Source: CAVQBC01 sp963710665 (GTDB lineage Bacteria; Actinomycetota; Thermoleophilia; Solirubrobacterales; Solirubrobacteraceae). Taken from it: 64,000 nucleotides of DNA. This document shows, in pieces, positions 37,638-46,182 of the stretch (positions are counted from its first letter, which is position 1; every line of letters begins with the position of its first letter). The position numbers were made by a program, and so were the translations under genes. Location: contig CAVQBC010000006.1 of assembly GCA_963710665.1 (NCBI GenBank), positions 682,001-746,000 on the forward strand, given 5' to 3'. The notes below the pieces were generated by a model that saw nothing but the letters and a program-made list of their open reading frames with translations, was not told where the DNA came from and did not search any database.

Positions 37638-38875
37638 GGCCCGATGTCGATGCCGCCGCCCTGCGGCCGCGTCACGCCGTGCAGGTCGCGCGACGGGGCG
37701 TCCATGCACGTGCCCGCGTCCACGGCCGGGCTCGACGCCGGGATCATGTAGTCGATGAGCTGCGCGAGGCTGGGGAGCCCGGGGTCGGTGGTGACCGTCC
37801 CGGACACCTCGGCGTCGGTGACGCGCTCGCTGAGCGAGCCGGGCTCCCGGTTGCCGAAGACGAGGTTGTCGAGGTAGCGGTTGCCGCCCACGCGGTGCTC
37901 GCCGTCGCTGCTCTCGTTGATGCCCGACAGCCCGTTGCGGGTGACGATGTTGTTGACGATGGTGCTGCCGGTGTTGCCGCGCGACGCGCCGCTGTCGCCG
38001 GAGCCGATGAGGATCCCGTTGCCGCCGTTGGCGGTCGAGAGGTTGTTGGCGATCGTGAGGGCGCGGGCGGCGTGCCAGCTCGTGATGCCGTCCCCGGCCG
38101 CCGAGTAGATGATGTTGTTGGAGATCGTCGCGTCCGGCACCTCGGCGTAGATCCCGTGCACGAGCCGGCAGCGGCCGTCCCGCGGCCCGTCGCCGACGTT
38201 GGAGATCACGTTGCGCTCGACGAGCACGTCGCGGGTGCGGTAGTTCACGATCGCGCTGCCGATCACGATGCCGGCGCCGCCGTTGCCCTGCTGCAGGCAC
38301 GGCATCGAGATGTCGTGCACGCGGTTCTCGATCAAGGCGCCGTGGCTGCCCGACGCCTCGATGCCGCCGGTGCCGTCGCCGCCCGAGGCCGTGACGTCGA
38401 AGCCCTCGAAGACCACGTTGTCGCCCGTGATGAGCACCGCCGTCACGGCGCCGCGGCTCGACGCGGTGATCCTGGCGTCCCACCGCCGCTGGGAGATGAA
38501 GCGCACGGGCCGCCCGTCCGTGCCGCTGCGGGAGATGCGGACCGCGCCGGCGTAGCGGCCCGGCGCGACGTGGACGGTCATCCCCGGCCGGGCGCGGCGC
38601 GCGGCGTGGCGCACGGTGCGCCACGGATGGGCCTTCGAGCCGCTCGCGCGGTCGCTGCCCGACGGCGAGACGTAGCGGTGCAGGCGCTGCGCGGACGCGA
38701 ACGCCGGCGCGGGGCCGGCGTCGGTCGACGGCATCACCGACGCGCCGGAGTCGCGCACCGACGGGGTGTCGCCCGACAGCTGCGATGCCGCCGCGGCGCC
38801 CGCGGCGAACGCGAGAACGGCGGCGACCGCCAGCGAGCGGACGATGATCGAGCGGCGGCTTCCGAGCGGATGCAT
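37604..38875 (-). CDS. Exported right-handed parallel beta-helix protein
   Basis: A 423-residue protein with an N-terminal signal segment (SLAVAAVLAFAAGAAAASQ). After a linker, RYVSPSGSDRASGSKAHPWRTVRHAARRARPGMTV marks the DUF1565-type start of a beta-helix. Repeated coils follow (VLITGDNVVFEGFDVTASGG, VLVERNVISNVG, TISNNIIYSAAGDGI, STIVNNIVTRNGLSGINES), ending DIGPYERP, the usual close of choice-of-anchor Q/pectate-lyase-like proteins. It may bind or cleave the polysaccharide made here. Its ATG lies one base after the TGA of the polymerase gene (TGACATG), so both are expressed together. Confidence 0.85.
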   Translation of the reverse strand: MHPLGSRRSIIVRSLAVAAVLAFAAGAAAASQLSGDTPSVRDSGASVMPSTDAGPAPAFASAQRLHRYVSPSGSDRASGSKAHPWRTVRHAARRARPGMTVHVAPGRYAGAVRISRSGTDGRPVRFISQRRWDARITASSRGAVTAVLITGDNVVFEGFDVTASGGDGTGGIEASGSHGALIENRVHDISMPCLQQGNGGAGIVIGSAIVNYRTRDVLVERNVISNVGDGPRDGRCRLVHGIYAEVPDATISNNIIYSAAGDGITSWHAARALTIANNLSTANGGNGILIGSGDSGASRGNTGSTIVNNIVTRNGLSGINESSDGEHRVGGNRYLDNLVFGNREPGSLSERVTDAEVSGTVTTDPGLPSLAQLIDYMIPASSPAVDAGTCMDAPSRDLHGVTRPQGGGIDIGPYERPSGAGGC

Positions 38876-38876
38876 G

Positions 38877-40646
38877 TCAGGCAGTCACGAGTCCTTCGAT
38901 GGCCCGGAGGCGGGTGGCGCCGACCCCGGGGACGTCAAGCAGGTCTTCCGGCGAGGTGTACGCACCGAACTCCTCGCGGTATCGGACGATGCGCTGGGCG
39001 AGCGCCCAGCCGATGCCGGGGAGCTCGTGGAGCTCATCGGCGGTGGCGGTGTTGAGGTCGAGTATGGGGCCTGCATCACGGGGCCCCGCCGGCAACGCCG
39101 CGACGGCGCGTGTCCGCGTTCCCGCGACGGGCGCGGGGACGGGGGCCGGCAGCGCGGGCATCGGCGCGAGGCGCACTCCGCGCGGCTCGGGCGGGGCGGC
39201 ATCTTCCGTCTCCTCGCGCCGGCGCAGGTCCTCCGTCACCGGCGGCATGAAGAGGATCAGCAGGAGGGCGAGCGCGACGCCGTTGGTGAGGATCGCCGTG
39301 AACAGGGCGCCCGAGTTGATCGCCAGCGCGGCGACGCCGAGCAGGGCGCCCACGATGCGCATGTCGCGGTTGCGCGACACCCCGTCCGCCGCCCAGAGCA
39401 CGAGCCCGAAGACGACGCTGAACGCGAGGATGCCGGCGACGCCGAAGTTGGCGTAGGCGTCCGCCCACAGGCCGGCGTTGGCGTGCGTGCCCGTCCCGGG
39501 GAAGTACACGGAGCCGATGAGGTCCGGCGGCTCCTGCGCGTACGGCTGCGTGCTGAACCACCGCAGGAAGCTGTGTGACAGCTCGAACTTGGGGTGGATC
39601 GAGAAGTACTCGTAGTAGTAGTACGTGAGCTGGGCCGGGAGGACGTACATCCGCGACGCGAGGCCGAGCGCCGTGTTGCCGGCGGCGGGCAGCGCGGAGA
39701 GGACGAGGATCGCCGGAACGCCGACTGCCGCCAGCAGGCCGAACGACCGCCGGAAGTAGGAGACCGCGAGGTAGACCAGCGGGACGAAGGCGATCGAGAA
39801 CAGCGTCGCCTTGTAGCCCGTCACCGAGTACACGAGCAGCTGGGCGACGACCGAGAGGATCACCAGCGACCAGCTCCGGCGCGCGATCCCCCAGGCCATC
39901 AGCAGCGGATAGATGACCCCGGTGGCCCAGCCGATCAGGTACCCCGCGCCCGGGACGCCCCCGACCGCGGACTTGAAGGCGTCGCGCGTCCCGTAGACGT
40001 CCGCCACGTTGGGCAGGCCGTGCACCCCGAACCCCGCGACCAGGTAGAGGACCCCGAGGATCCCCGTCACGGTGAGCATTCGCGTGAACGTCGTCGCCGA
40101 CAGCGGGCGCACGTCGATCCGCGGCACCGGCACCCGCAGGATCAGGGCCACGATCGCCATCGAGGCCAGCAGCGCGAGGTCCAGGCGCAGCACGGTGCCG
40201 AGCTCGGCGCCGAGGAAGGGCGGCAGCACCACCGCGGGCAGGTAGCCCAGGAGGTAGACCACCCACATCACGATCGTCGACGCGCGGCGCGCCGGCACCG
40301 GGATCCAGATCGCGGGCAGCGCCGCGATCCCGGTGACGATCATCACGTCCGTCGCGGAGGGCCGCGCGTCGATCATCCCCGCGTAGGCCCACACCGGCAC
40401 CATGTCCGCGCGGTAGATCCAGATCAGCACCGCGACGAAGACCAGCGAGGCGGCGATCGTCGCCGCGCGCGCCGGACCGGCGACCACGAGGGCGCCGAGC
40501 GGCAGCACGACGATCGCCGCCGCGACGACCCACGCTCCTCCAGGGCCCGCCAGGCCCAGCAGCGCGCCGGCCACGGCCGCGGCCAGGATCGCCAGCGCGG
40601 GGAGCACGGCGCGGCGCGGCTCGCGGAGGGAGAGCGAGGAGCTCAA
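38877..40646 (-). CDS. Wzy-like O-antigen polymerase fused to a C-terminal ComEA-type helix-hairpin-helix domain
   Basis: A 589-residue membrane protein. Residues about 10-465 contain 12 or more helices with a large periplasmic loop (QLTYYYYEYFSIHPKFELSHSFLRW, FPGTGTHANAGLWADAYANFGVAGIL), the pattern of Wzy/O-antigen-ligase-type polymerases. A Pro/Ala-rich linker (about 490-525) leads to residues 528-589, which read LDLNTATADELHELPGIGWALAQRIVRYREEFG and SPEDLLDVPGVGATRLRAI, a standard ComEA-type HhH pair that binds DNA in other proteins. The combination is unusual. The start is a TTG at 40646 with a weak ribosome-binding site. Confidence 0.82.
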   Translation of the reverse strand: MSSSLSLREPRRAVLPALAILAAAVAGALLGLAGPGGAWVVAAAIVVLPLGALVVAGPARAATIAASLVFVAVLIWIYRADMVPVWAYAGMIDARPSATDVMIVTGIAALPAIWIPVPARRASTIVMWVVYLLGYLPAVVLPPFLGAELGTVLRLDLALLASMAIVALILRVPVPRIDVRPLSATTFTRMLTVTGILGVLYLVAGFGVHGLPNVADVYGTRDAFKSAVGGVPGAGYLIGWATGVIYPLLMAWGIARRSWSLVILSVVAQLLVYSVTGYKATLFSIAFVPLVYLAVSYFRRSFGLLAAVGVPAILVLSALPAAGNTALGLASRMYVLPAQLTYYYYEYFSIHPKFELSHSFLRWFSTQPYAQEPPDLIGSVYFPGTGTHANAGLWADAYANFGVAGILAFSVVFGLVLWAADGVSRNRDMRIVGALLGVAALAINSGALFTAILTNGVALALLLILFMPPVTEDLRRREETEDAAPPEPRGVRLAPMPALPAPVPAPVAGTRTRAVAALPAGPRDAGPILDLNTATADELHELPGIGWALAQRIVRYREEFGAYTSPEDLLDVPGVGATRLRAIEGLVTA

Positions 40647-40890
40647 CTGGAGTCCGGCGGCTGCTACGGGAGATCCGTTCCCTCGGCTTGATCCATCTGC
40701 CCGAAAGGATAAGGCCCGGCCTGCCTGCCATCGCCCGGCAGGCGGGCTGGGACCTGGACCCCGCGGGACGCGCCACCTCGCCCGAGCGCCTGCTCCTACC
40801 CCGAGACCGGCGCGGCGCCCTGGCGCAGGCGCGCTCGATCCGGGCGCGTCAGGTCCCCCAGTCCCCCCTCACCGCCCAGAAACCCGTTTA

Positions 40891-40911
40891 AGTGAACAAC
40901 GAATTTTCACT
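40891..40911. promoter_or_regulatory. Inverted repeat, possible operator
   Basis: AGTGAA at 40891-40896 and TTCACT at 40906-40911 form a symmetric site with a 9-base spacer, about 60 bases upstream of the predicted -35 element for the sugar transferase. Symmetry and position suit a dimeric regulator; the regulator is unknown. Confidence 0.35.
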
Positions 40912-40968
40912 AATTTGACTCTGGTCTGAACGCTTCTGGGGCCTCGTCCGTTTTTCGTCCGAGTCTAG

Positions 40969-40998
40969 TTGTCACCCGTCAGGCCCAGGGCTTATCTT
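40969..40998 (+). promoter_or_regulatory. Sigma-70-like promoter of the sugar transferase gene
   Basis: TTGTCA (40969-40974), an 18-base spacer and TATCTT (40993-40998) lie about 40 bases before the ATG at 41037. A ribosome-binding site GGAGGG follows at 41029-41034. This is one of the clearest promoter matches in the window. Confidence 0.55.
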
Positions 40999-41036
40999 CG
41001 CCTGACTTACAGCCCGGCAGCCACTATGGAGGGTGC

Positions 41037-42254
41037 ATGGATCAGGGCTCGGCTCGGTTGCGCTGGTCGGACGGCGCGCCGCTGAACGGACCGACGGAGG
41101 TCGGCGAAGGAGACGAGGAGGCAGCAGGTCGCCGTGCGCGTTCGCAGGCGGGTCGCCCCGGGCGCGCACGAGATCAGGAGGGCCGCCTCACACGCCGTCT
41201 CGACGGCGTCGCCCGGCGCGCGCTCGACATCCTGGTCGCCGCCATGGTCCTGCTGCTCGCCGCGCCGGCGCTGCTGGTGATCGCGCTGGCGATCGTCATC
41301 GAGTCCCCCGGCCCGGTCTTCTACCGCGCCGAGCGCATCGGCCGCCGGGGCCATCGCCTGCGCATGCTCAAGTTCCGCAAGATGTGGCCGGACGCCAAGG
41401 GCCGCGCGCTCACGGCGGACGCCGACCTGCGGCTCACCAAGGTCGGCGCGGTCCTGGCCAAGAGCCGCCTAGACGAGATGCCGCAGCTGTGGCACGTGCT
41501 GCGCGGCCAGATGAGCCTCGTGGGCCCGCGCCCGGAGGACCCCAACTTCGTCGCCGAGCACGCCGCGGCCTACCGCGAGATCCTGAACGTGCGCCCGGGA
41601 CTCACCGGCTTCGCGCAGCTCGCGTTCGCCGAGGAGCGGCGGATCCTGTCGGTCGCCGACCCGGTCGCCGACTACCTCGGCCGCATCCTCCCGGCCAAGT
41701 GCCGCCTCGACCTCCTCTACGTGCGCGAGCTCTCGCTGTGGACGAACGTGCGCGTGATGACGTGGACCGCCATCACGCTGGTCCTGCGGCGCCCCGTCGC
41801 CGTGAACCGGTCGACGGGGCGGCTCGGCGTCCGCCGGCGGCCGGCCCCCGCGCACGCGCTGCCGCCCCGGCCCCTCGGCCCGCGCGGCCTGACCGCGACG
41901 CTCGAGCCCTCCCCCGCCGTCGCGGCGGCGGACCGGCCCGGCGCGGCGGAGATCATCGCGCGCAGCACGACAGGCGCCGAGGACGCCCGGAGGCTGCGCG
42001 TACTGCCCCGCTGGTGGTCCGGCGGGCTGAGCCGCGGCCTGCGGCGCCGGGGCATGACCCGGCGGGCCCGCAGGCGGGCGCAGATGGACGAGAGCTCTCG
42101 GAGTGAGCTCGGGAACCTCACCGACGCGGTGGGATCAACGGAAGGCGCGCACACGGAGGTGAGCCATGAGGGCCGTGGTACTGGCCGGAGGTCTGGGGAC
42201 GCGTTTGCGTCCATACACGACCGTGATTCCGAAGCCGCTGGTTCCGGTCGGTGA
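41037..42254 (+). CDS. Initiating sugar transferase (bacterial sugar-1-phosphate transferase family)
   Basis: A 405-residue protein. A 55-residue disordered start leads to the core of polyprenyl-phosphate hexose-1-phosphate transferases: RALDILVAAMVLLLAAPALLVIAL (membrane helix), SPGPVFYRAERIGRRGHRLRMLKFRKMW, KSRLDEMPQLWHVLRGQMSLVGPRPE and RPGLTGFAQLAF. It attaches the first sugar phosphate to undecaprenyl phosphate. It lacks the four N-terminal helices of WbaP, so it is of the short PglC type. A 150-residue Arg/Pro-rich tail follows and its end overlaps the next gene by 89 bases, which is unusual; the tail may be partly chance. Confidence 0.9.
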   Translation: MDQGSARLRWSDGAPLNGPTEVGEGDEEAAGRRARSQAGRPGRARDQEGRLTRRLDGVARRALDILVAAMVLLLAAPALLVIALAIVIESPGPVFYRAERIGRRGHRLRMLKFRKMWPDAKGRALTADADLRLTKVGAVLAKSRLDEMPQLWHVLRGQMSLVGPRPEDPNFVAEHAAAYREILNVRPGLTGFAQLAFAEERRILSVADPVADYLGRILPAKCRLDLLYVRELSLWTNVRVMTWTAITLVLRRPVAVNRSTGRLGVRRRPAPAHALPPRPLGPRGLTATLEPSPAVAAADRPGAAEIIARSTTGAEDARRLRVLPRWWSGGLSRGLRRRGMTRRARRRAQMDESSRSELGNLTDAVGSTEGAHTEVSHEGRGTGRRSGDAFASIHDRDSEAAGSGR

Positions 42255-42927
42255 CCGGCCGATCCTCGAGCACATCCTCCATGCGCTGAACCGGGCCGGG
42301 GTCGGCCACATCGACCTCTGCGTCAGCCACCTCGGCGAGCTGATCGAGGTCTATCTCACGCACGCGGCGCTGCCGGAGGACCTCGACCTCCAGTTCCACT
42401 GGGAGGACGCGCCCCTCGGCACGGCGGGCGCGCTGAAGCTGATCCCCGGGCTCACCGGCACGTTCATCGTCATGAACGGCGACGTGCTGACGAACCTCGA
42501 CTATGACCGCCTGGTGGACTTTCACCTCGAGCGTGAGGCGGCTGTCACCATTGCGATGACGGCCAAGCGGGTGCAGATCGACCTCGGGGTGATCGATCAC
42601 GGTGACGGTTACGTGAACGGTTACGTCGAGAAGCCCACGCTCGACTATCACGTCAGCATGGGCATCTACGTGTATGACCAGCGCGCGCTGCGCTACCTCC
42701 CCGAGGGCGCGTGCCAGTTCCCCGATCTCGTCACGCGCCTGCTCGACGCCGGCGAGTCGGTGGCCGCCTACCTCAGCGACGCCGACTGGTTCGACATCGG
42801 GACCGTCGAGGAGTACGAGCGCGCGTCGCGCGCGATCGAGGCCCAGCCCGAGCGGTTCGGCATGACCCCCGAGCCGCCCATCAGGATCAACCACCGCCGG
42901 ATCGTGACCCGCCAGGCTTCGCCGTAG
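42166..42927 (+). CDS. NDP-sugar pyrophosphorylase (nucleotidyltransferase)
   Basis: A 253-residue sugar nucleotidyltransferase. Signature VVLAGGLGTRLRPYTTVIPKPLVPVGDRPILEHIL is at the N-terminus (given in part), then EDAPLGTAGALKLIPG and MNGDVLTNLDYDRLVDFH (metal Asp), YVEKPTLDYHVSMGIYVYD and DWFDIGTVEEYERA. It activates a sugar-1-phosphate, most likely glucose or mannose type, for the locus. It lacks a C-terminal beta-helix acyltransferase domain. The ATG at 42166 follows GAGGTGAGCC; it overlaps the sugar transferase tail in another frame. Confidence 0.92.
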   Translation: MRAVVLAGGLGTRLRPYTTVIPKPLVPVGDRPILEHILHALNRAGVGHIDLCVSHLGELIEVYLTHAALPEDLDLQFHWEDAPLGTAGALKLIPGLTGTFIVMNGDVLTNLDYDRLVDFHLEREAAVTIAMTAKRVQIDLGVIDHGDGYVNGYVEKPTLDYHVSMGIYVYDQRALRYLPEGACQFPDLVTRLLDAGESVAAYLSDADWFDIGTVEEYERASRAIEAQPERFGMTPEPPIRINHRRIVTRQASP

Positions 42928-42937
42928 GACGGGCGCG

Positions 42938-43978
42938 TCAGCTCGCGGCCGCCGGCGCGCCGGTGCCGCGGGACGCGTCCAGGGACCGCTGCAGGCCCTC
43001 CAGGACCCGCACGACCCGCAGGCCGCTCACCCCGTCCGAGAGCGGCCTGCGGCCGTCCCTCACGCAGGCGAGGAAGTGCTCGACCTCCACGCGCAGCGGC
43101 TCGTCGTCGGCGACGCGCGGCGAGCGGATGTCGCCCGCCCGGGTGATGTACTCGCCGTAGGTGTCGACCTTCTCGTCGAAGCCCTTGTCGTAGACGGTGA
43201 CCTTGCGCTCGTTGTCCATGTCGTCGAGCGTCGCCATGCGCTTGGAGCCCACCACGGTGAAGCCGCGGGCCTTGTGCGGGTCGAGCCACGACAGGTGCAG
43301 GTGGGCGGCGAGGCCCGAGGGGAAGCGCAGGAAGCCGAACACCACGTCCTCGATGCCCTCGCGCATGTAGGACTCGCCGCGGGCCCAGATCTCGTCCGGC
43401 TCCTCCTCGGCGAGGTACAGCAGCACGGACACGTCGTGCGCGCCGAGGCTCCACAGCGCGTTCTCGTCCGCGCGCAGCTCGCCGAGGTTCACCCGCCGGC
43501 CGTAGATGTAGTAGATGCGGCCGAGCTCGCCGCCGTCGACGATCTGCTTGAGCCGCGTCAGCGCCGGGTGGTACTCGAGCACGTGGCCGACCATGAGCGT
43601 GCGGCCCGAGGCCCGCTCGGCCTCGAGCACGCGCTCGGCGTCGGCGACGGACTGGGCGAGCGGCTTCTCGACGAAGCAGTGCTTGCCCGCCTCGAGCACC
43701 CGCACCGCGAGCTCGGCGTGCGTCGGCACCGGGGTGGCGAGCAAGACCGCCTCGAGCCCGGGGTCGTCGAGCAGCTCCTCGAGGTCGCTCGCGAAGCGGG
43801 GCTCGCGGTGGCGCTCACGCAGGCGCTCGCGCTCCGCCGGACGCGGGTCGCAGCACCAGCGCAGGTCGGCGTGCGGCGAGGCGTCGAGGTTGCGCGCGAG
43901 GTTCGTCCCCCAGTAGCCCAGGCCGGCGACGCCGACCGTGACGGCGCGCGGGCGCTCGGCAGGACGGCTCTTCACCAT
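42938..43978 (-). CDS. Gfo/Idh/MocA family oxidoreductase
   Basis: A 346-residue NAD(P)-dependent sugar oxidoreductase. The Rossmann start is VGVAGLGYWGTNLARNLD, the family motif is CFVEKPLAQSVADAERVL (EKP Lys), and the catalytic region includes WSLGAHDVSVLLYL (H of the G-H-D motif). Relatives in polysaccharide loci oxidise UDP-N-acetyl sugars (WlbA/WbpB type) or reduce keto sugars. It converges on the pyrophosphorylase and lies seven bases from the Wzz-kinase stop on the same strand. Start at MVKSRP; the open frame upstream overlaps the kinase gene and is not used. Confidence 0.9.
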   Translation of the reverse strand: MVKSRPAERPRAVTVGVAGLGYWGTNLARNLDASPHADLRWCCDPRPAERERLRERHREPRFASDLEELLDDPGLEAVLLATPVPTHAELAVRVLEAGKHCFVEKPLAQSVADAERVLEAERASGRTLMVGHVLEYHPALTRLKQIVDGGELGRIYYIYGRRVNLGELRADENALWSLGAHDVSVLLYLAEEEPDEIWARGESYMREGIEDVVFGFLRFPSGLAAHLHLSWLDPHKARGFTVVGSKRMATLDDMDNERKVTVYDKGFDEKVDTYGEYITRAGDIRSPRVADDEPLRVEVEHFLACVRDGRRPLSDGVSGLRVVRVLEGLQRSLDASRGTGAPAAAS

Positions 43979-43985
43979 CTGGAGG

Positions 43986-45572
43986 CTAGCGGCGGCGCGC
44001 GGGCGGCTGGAGCTCGGGGGGCGGCGCGGGCGGCGGCGCCGCGTTGTTGCCCGTCGAGGGATGGATCTCGCCGCGCCGCGGGCGGCTCCAGGCGAGGTTC
44101 TCCGTCGTCGAGTAGTAGTTGCGGTAGTCCTCGCGCGGAAGCAGCGGCTCGGTGCGGTTGAGCACGACCCCGAGGACGGGGGCGCGCGCACCGCGGAGCT
44201 GCTCGGCCGCGGCGGCGAGCCGCTCCCGGTCCACCGACGTCGCGTCGACGACCATCAGCAGGCCGTCGACGGCCGACGCCACGACCGTGGAGTCCGCCCC
44301 GATCATCAGCGGCCCGGTGTCGACGATCACGTAGTCGCCCGCCTTGCGAAGGCGGTCATAGAGCTCGGAGACCTGCTCGATGCCCACCACCGCCGAGGAC
44401 GCGCGCTCGGGCGGCAGGACCCCGGCGGCGACCAGGCTCACCCCCGGCTCGGTGGTCTCCTGGTAGAGCGTCTTGTGCCCCGCGGTACCGAGGATCGCGT
44501 CGGCGAGGCCGGGCGACATCTTGCCGCCGAGCCGGTCGTGGAGCGCCGGGCGCCGCAGGTCGAAGTCGACGGCCACGACGCGGAAGCCGCTCAAGGCGAG
44601 CGCCTTGGAGAGCCCGACCGCCACCGCGGTCTTGCCGCTGTTGGGGACCGGGCTCGTGATCGCGAACACCCGCTCGTCCCACGGCCGCAGCTCGAAGCGC
44701 AGCTGCAGGTTCGCGCGCAGGAACTGGAACGCCTCGAGGTAGAGGCGGTGGTCGAGCGCCGAGCCCGAGTCGTTGGGGATGCGCGCGACGATCTCCGCGC
44801 CGACGATCTCCTCGATCTCCGCGTCGGTGAGGCGGCGGTCGTAGCGCGCCAGCCACAGCGCGAGGCCGACGCCGATCAGCAGGCCGAGGAAGCCGCCGAG
44901 GAGGGCGCTGCGCATCGGCCGCGGGGCGCTCGGGCTGCCGGGCACCGTCGCCGGCACCCCGACCGAGACGTCGCCGGTCTGCAGGCGGCGCTCGGTCTGC
45001 AGCTGCTCCTTGCGCGCCTGCAGCGTCTGGGCGGCGGCCGGGGTCACGCCAGGTGCGGTGAGGCTCGCGTCGATCGCCTGGATCACCCGCTCCACGCGGC
45101 GCTGCGCCTCGCGGCGGCGCGCGTCCACGATCACCTCGCTGAACGCGTTGGCGATCGAGGCCGCCTCGCGCCCGGTGTCACCGGTGCCGGTGACCGTGAT
45201 CAGCTCGGTCTGGCCCTCGGGGGCGAGCGTGAGCCGGCCGCGGAGCTCGGCGGGGTCGAGCGGGCTGCGGAGCCGGCGCTTGACCTCCACCGCGGCATCG
45301 TCGGCCTCCGCGTCGGCGAGCTGGAGGTTGGTGGCCGCGATCGTGTCGGGGCTGTTGGGGTTCTCGGGCGGCGGGACGTTCGGGTCGATCTGCGGCACCG
45401 GGTCCTCGGCCCGGAAGAGCAGCTTCGCCGTCGCCTGGTAGGAGTCCGGCTGGCGCCACGACACCACGTAGCCCGCGAACGCCGCCACCAGGGTGATGAC
45501 GAGGATGAGCGGCCAGCTCTTCCTGAGCGCGGCGAGCAGTCGCGATAGATCGAATGACGTCCTGTCGGGCAT
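43986..45572 (-). CDS. Polysaccharide co-polymerase / BY-type tyrosine kinase (Wzz-Wzc)
   Basis: A 528-residue protein. Residues 1-45 hold the first helix (WPLILVITLVAAFAGYVVSW), 46-215 the extracytoplasmic Wzz region, about 222-245 the second helix (SALLGGFLGLLIGVGLALWLA). The cytosolic kinase part has Walker A SPVPNSGKTAVAVG, Walker A' VVAVDFDLRRPALHD and Walker B DYVIVDTGPL. The C-terminal tail is Pro-rich with only a short Tyr cluster (YRNYYSTTENL) in place of the usual Tyr-rich tail. It controls chain length and export of the polymer. The start at 45572 gives the standard N-terminus; an ATG about 54 bases upstream is possible. Confidence 0.9.
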   Translation of the reverse strand: MPDRTSFDLSRLLAALRKSWPLILVITLVAAFAGYVVSWRQPDSYQATAKLLFRAEDPVPQIDPNVPPPENPNSPDTIAATNLQLADAEADDAAVEVKRRLRSPLDPAELRGRLTLAPEGQTELITVTGTGDTGREAASIANAFSEVIVDARRREAQRRVERVIQAIDASLTAPGVTPAAAQTLQARKEQLQTERRLQTGDVSVGVPATVPGSPSAPRPMRSALLGGFLGLLIGVGLALWLARYDRRLTDAEIEEIVGAEIVARIPNDSGSALDHRLYLEAFQFLRANLQLRFELRPWDERVFAITSPVPNSGKTAVAVGLSKALALSGFRVVAVDFDLRRPALHDRLGGKMSPGLADAILGTAGHKTLYQETTEPGVSLVAAGVLPPERASSAVVGIEQVSELYDRLRKAGDYVIVDTGPLMIGADSTVVASAVDGLLMVVDATSVDRERLAAAAEQLRGARAPVLGVVLNRTEPLLPREDYRNYYSTTENLAWSRPRRGEIHPSTGNNAAPPPAPPPELQPPARRR

Positions 45573-45766
45573 CCAAGCCCCCCAATGAGCTGATCCGGCG
45601 CTACGGAGACGGCCGGCGGGATCCATCCCACCGTCTCGGGCTCCGGTCGCGCTCCTTTTGTGGCTGAACGCCCGCCATTGTGTCAGGTTTCGGTCTTCTG
45701 CCAGAACGCCCGACCTGGCCATTCGGCGACCCTTCGGGCCCGCCTGCGCGCCGGGCTCCGTCCGCA

Positions 45767-45788
45767 CGCGCCGGTACGGTCCGGCGCG
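45767..45788 (+). promoter_or_regulatory. Perfect palindrome over a -10 element at a leaderless start
   Basis: CGCGCCGG (45767-45774), TACGGT, CCGGCGCG (45781-45788) is a perfect 8-bp palindrome whose centre TACGGT fits an actinobacterial -10 box. The GTG of the zinc-ribbon gene begins on the last base of the right arm, so the mRNA would be leaderless or nearly so and a protein bound here would block initiation. Confidence 0.35.
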
Positions 45789-46111
45789 TGGCTTCACTCA
45801 CGGCGTGTCCGAACTGCGGCTCAAGGCTCATCCAGCCCCTGCGCCAGCATCCGCGCGGCAGCGACGAGGTGCTCGTGGACCTGCGGTGTCCGGAGTGCCA
45901 CACGTTCGTCCAGAGCTCCTGCACCCAGGCGGACATCCGGGAGCTCGACCGGCGGCAGTCGGCCTCGCGGGCCGAGATCGTGACCGCCTACGAGCGCTCG
46001 GTGAGCGAGAACATGGAGGCGCTCGCCGACTGCCTGGGCCGCGCGCTGGCGCTCGATCTCGTGGGCGCCGACGACTTCGCTCCCCCGCGGCGCCTGCGCC
46101 GCGCGGCCTGA
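45788..46111 (+). CDS. Small zinc-ribbon protein
   Basis: A 107-residue protein from a GTG at 45788: MASLTACPNCGSRLIQ with a Cys pair at residues 7 and 10, then LRCPECHTFVQSSC with a second pair near 34-37, a typical zinc ribbon. A helical C-terminal half (TAYERSVSENMEALADCLGRALALDL) follows. No specific role is known; a nucleic-acid or protein-binding adaptor is possible. It is divergent from the Wzz kinase and convergent with the methyltransferase, with a hairpin between their stops. Confidence 0.65.
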   Translation: MASLTACPNCGSRLIQPLRQHPRGSDEVLVDLRCPECHTFVQSSCTQADIRELDRRQSASRAEIVTAYERSVSENMEALADCLGRALALDLVGADDFAPPRRLRRAA

Positions 46112-46139
46112 GCCGGGATCCGCTCCACCCGTGCGACGG

Positions 46140-46171
46140 CCGGCGCCCGCCTGGCCGGGGGCGGGCGCCGG
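46140..46171. terminator. Bidirectional GC hairpin
   Basis: Perfect 11-bp stem CCGGCGCCCGC / GCGGGCGCCGG with a 10-base loop in the 71-base gap between two convergent stops (46111 and 46183). Probably terminates both transcripts. Confidence 0.6.
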
Positions 46172-46182
46172 GTCGCCGGGAG

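Larger units (their letters stand above)
40647..41036. promoter_or_regulatory. AT-rich divergent intergenic region of the glycan locus
   Basis: This 390-base gap separates the polymerase and sugar-transferase genes and is the most AT-rich stretch in the window (about 40890-40975). It contains an inverted repeat AGTGAA-N9-TTCACT at 40891-40911 and a promoter-like pair at 40969-40998. A GC hairpin (GCCTGC...GCAGGC) lies near 40718-40745. No gene is recognised in it. Such AT-rich spacers attract nucleoid proteins such as Lsr2 and often hold the main control point of capsule loci. Confidence 0.5.
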
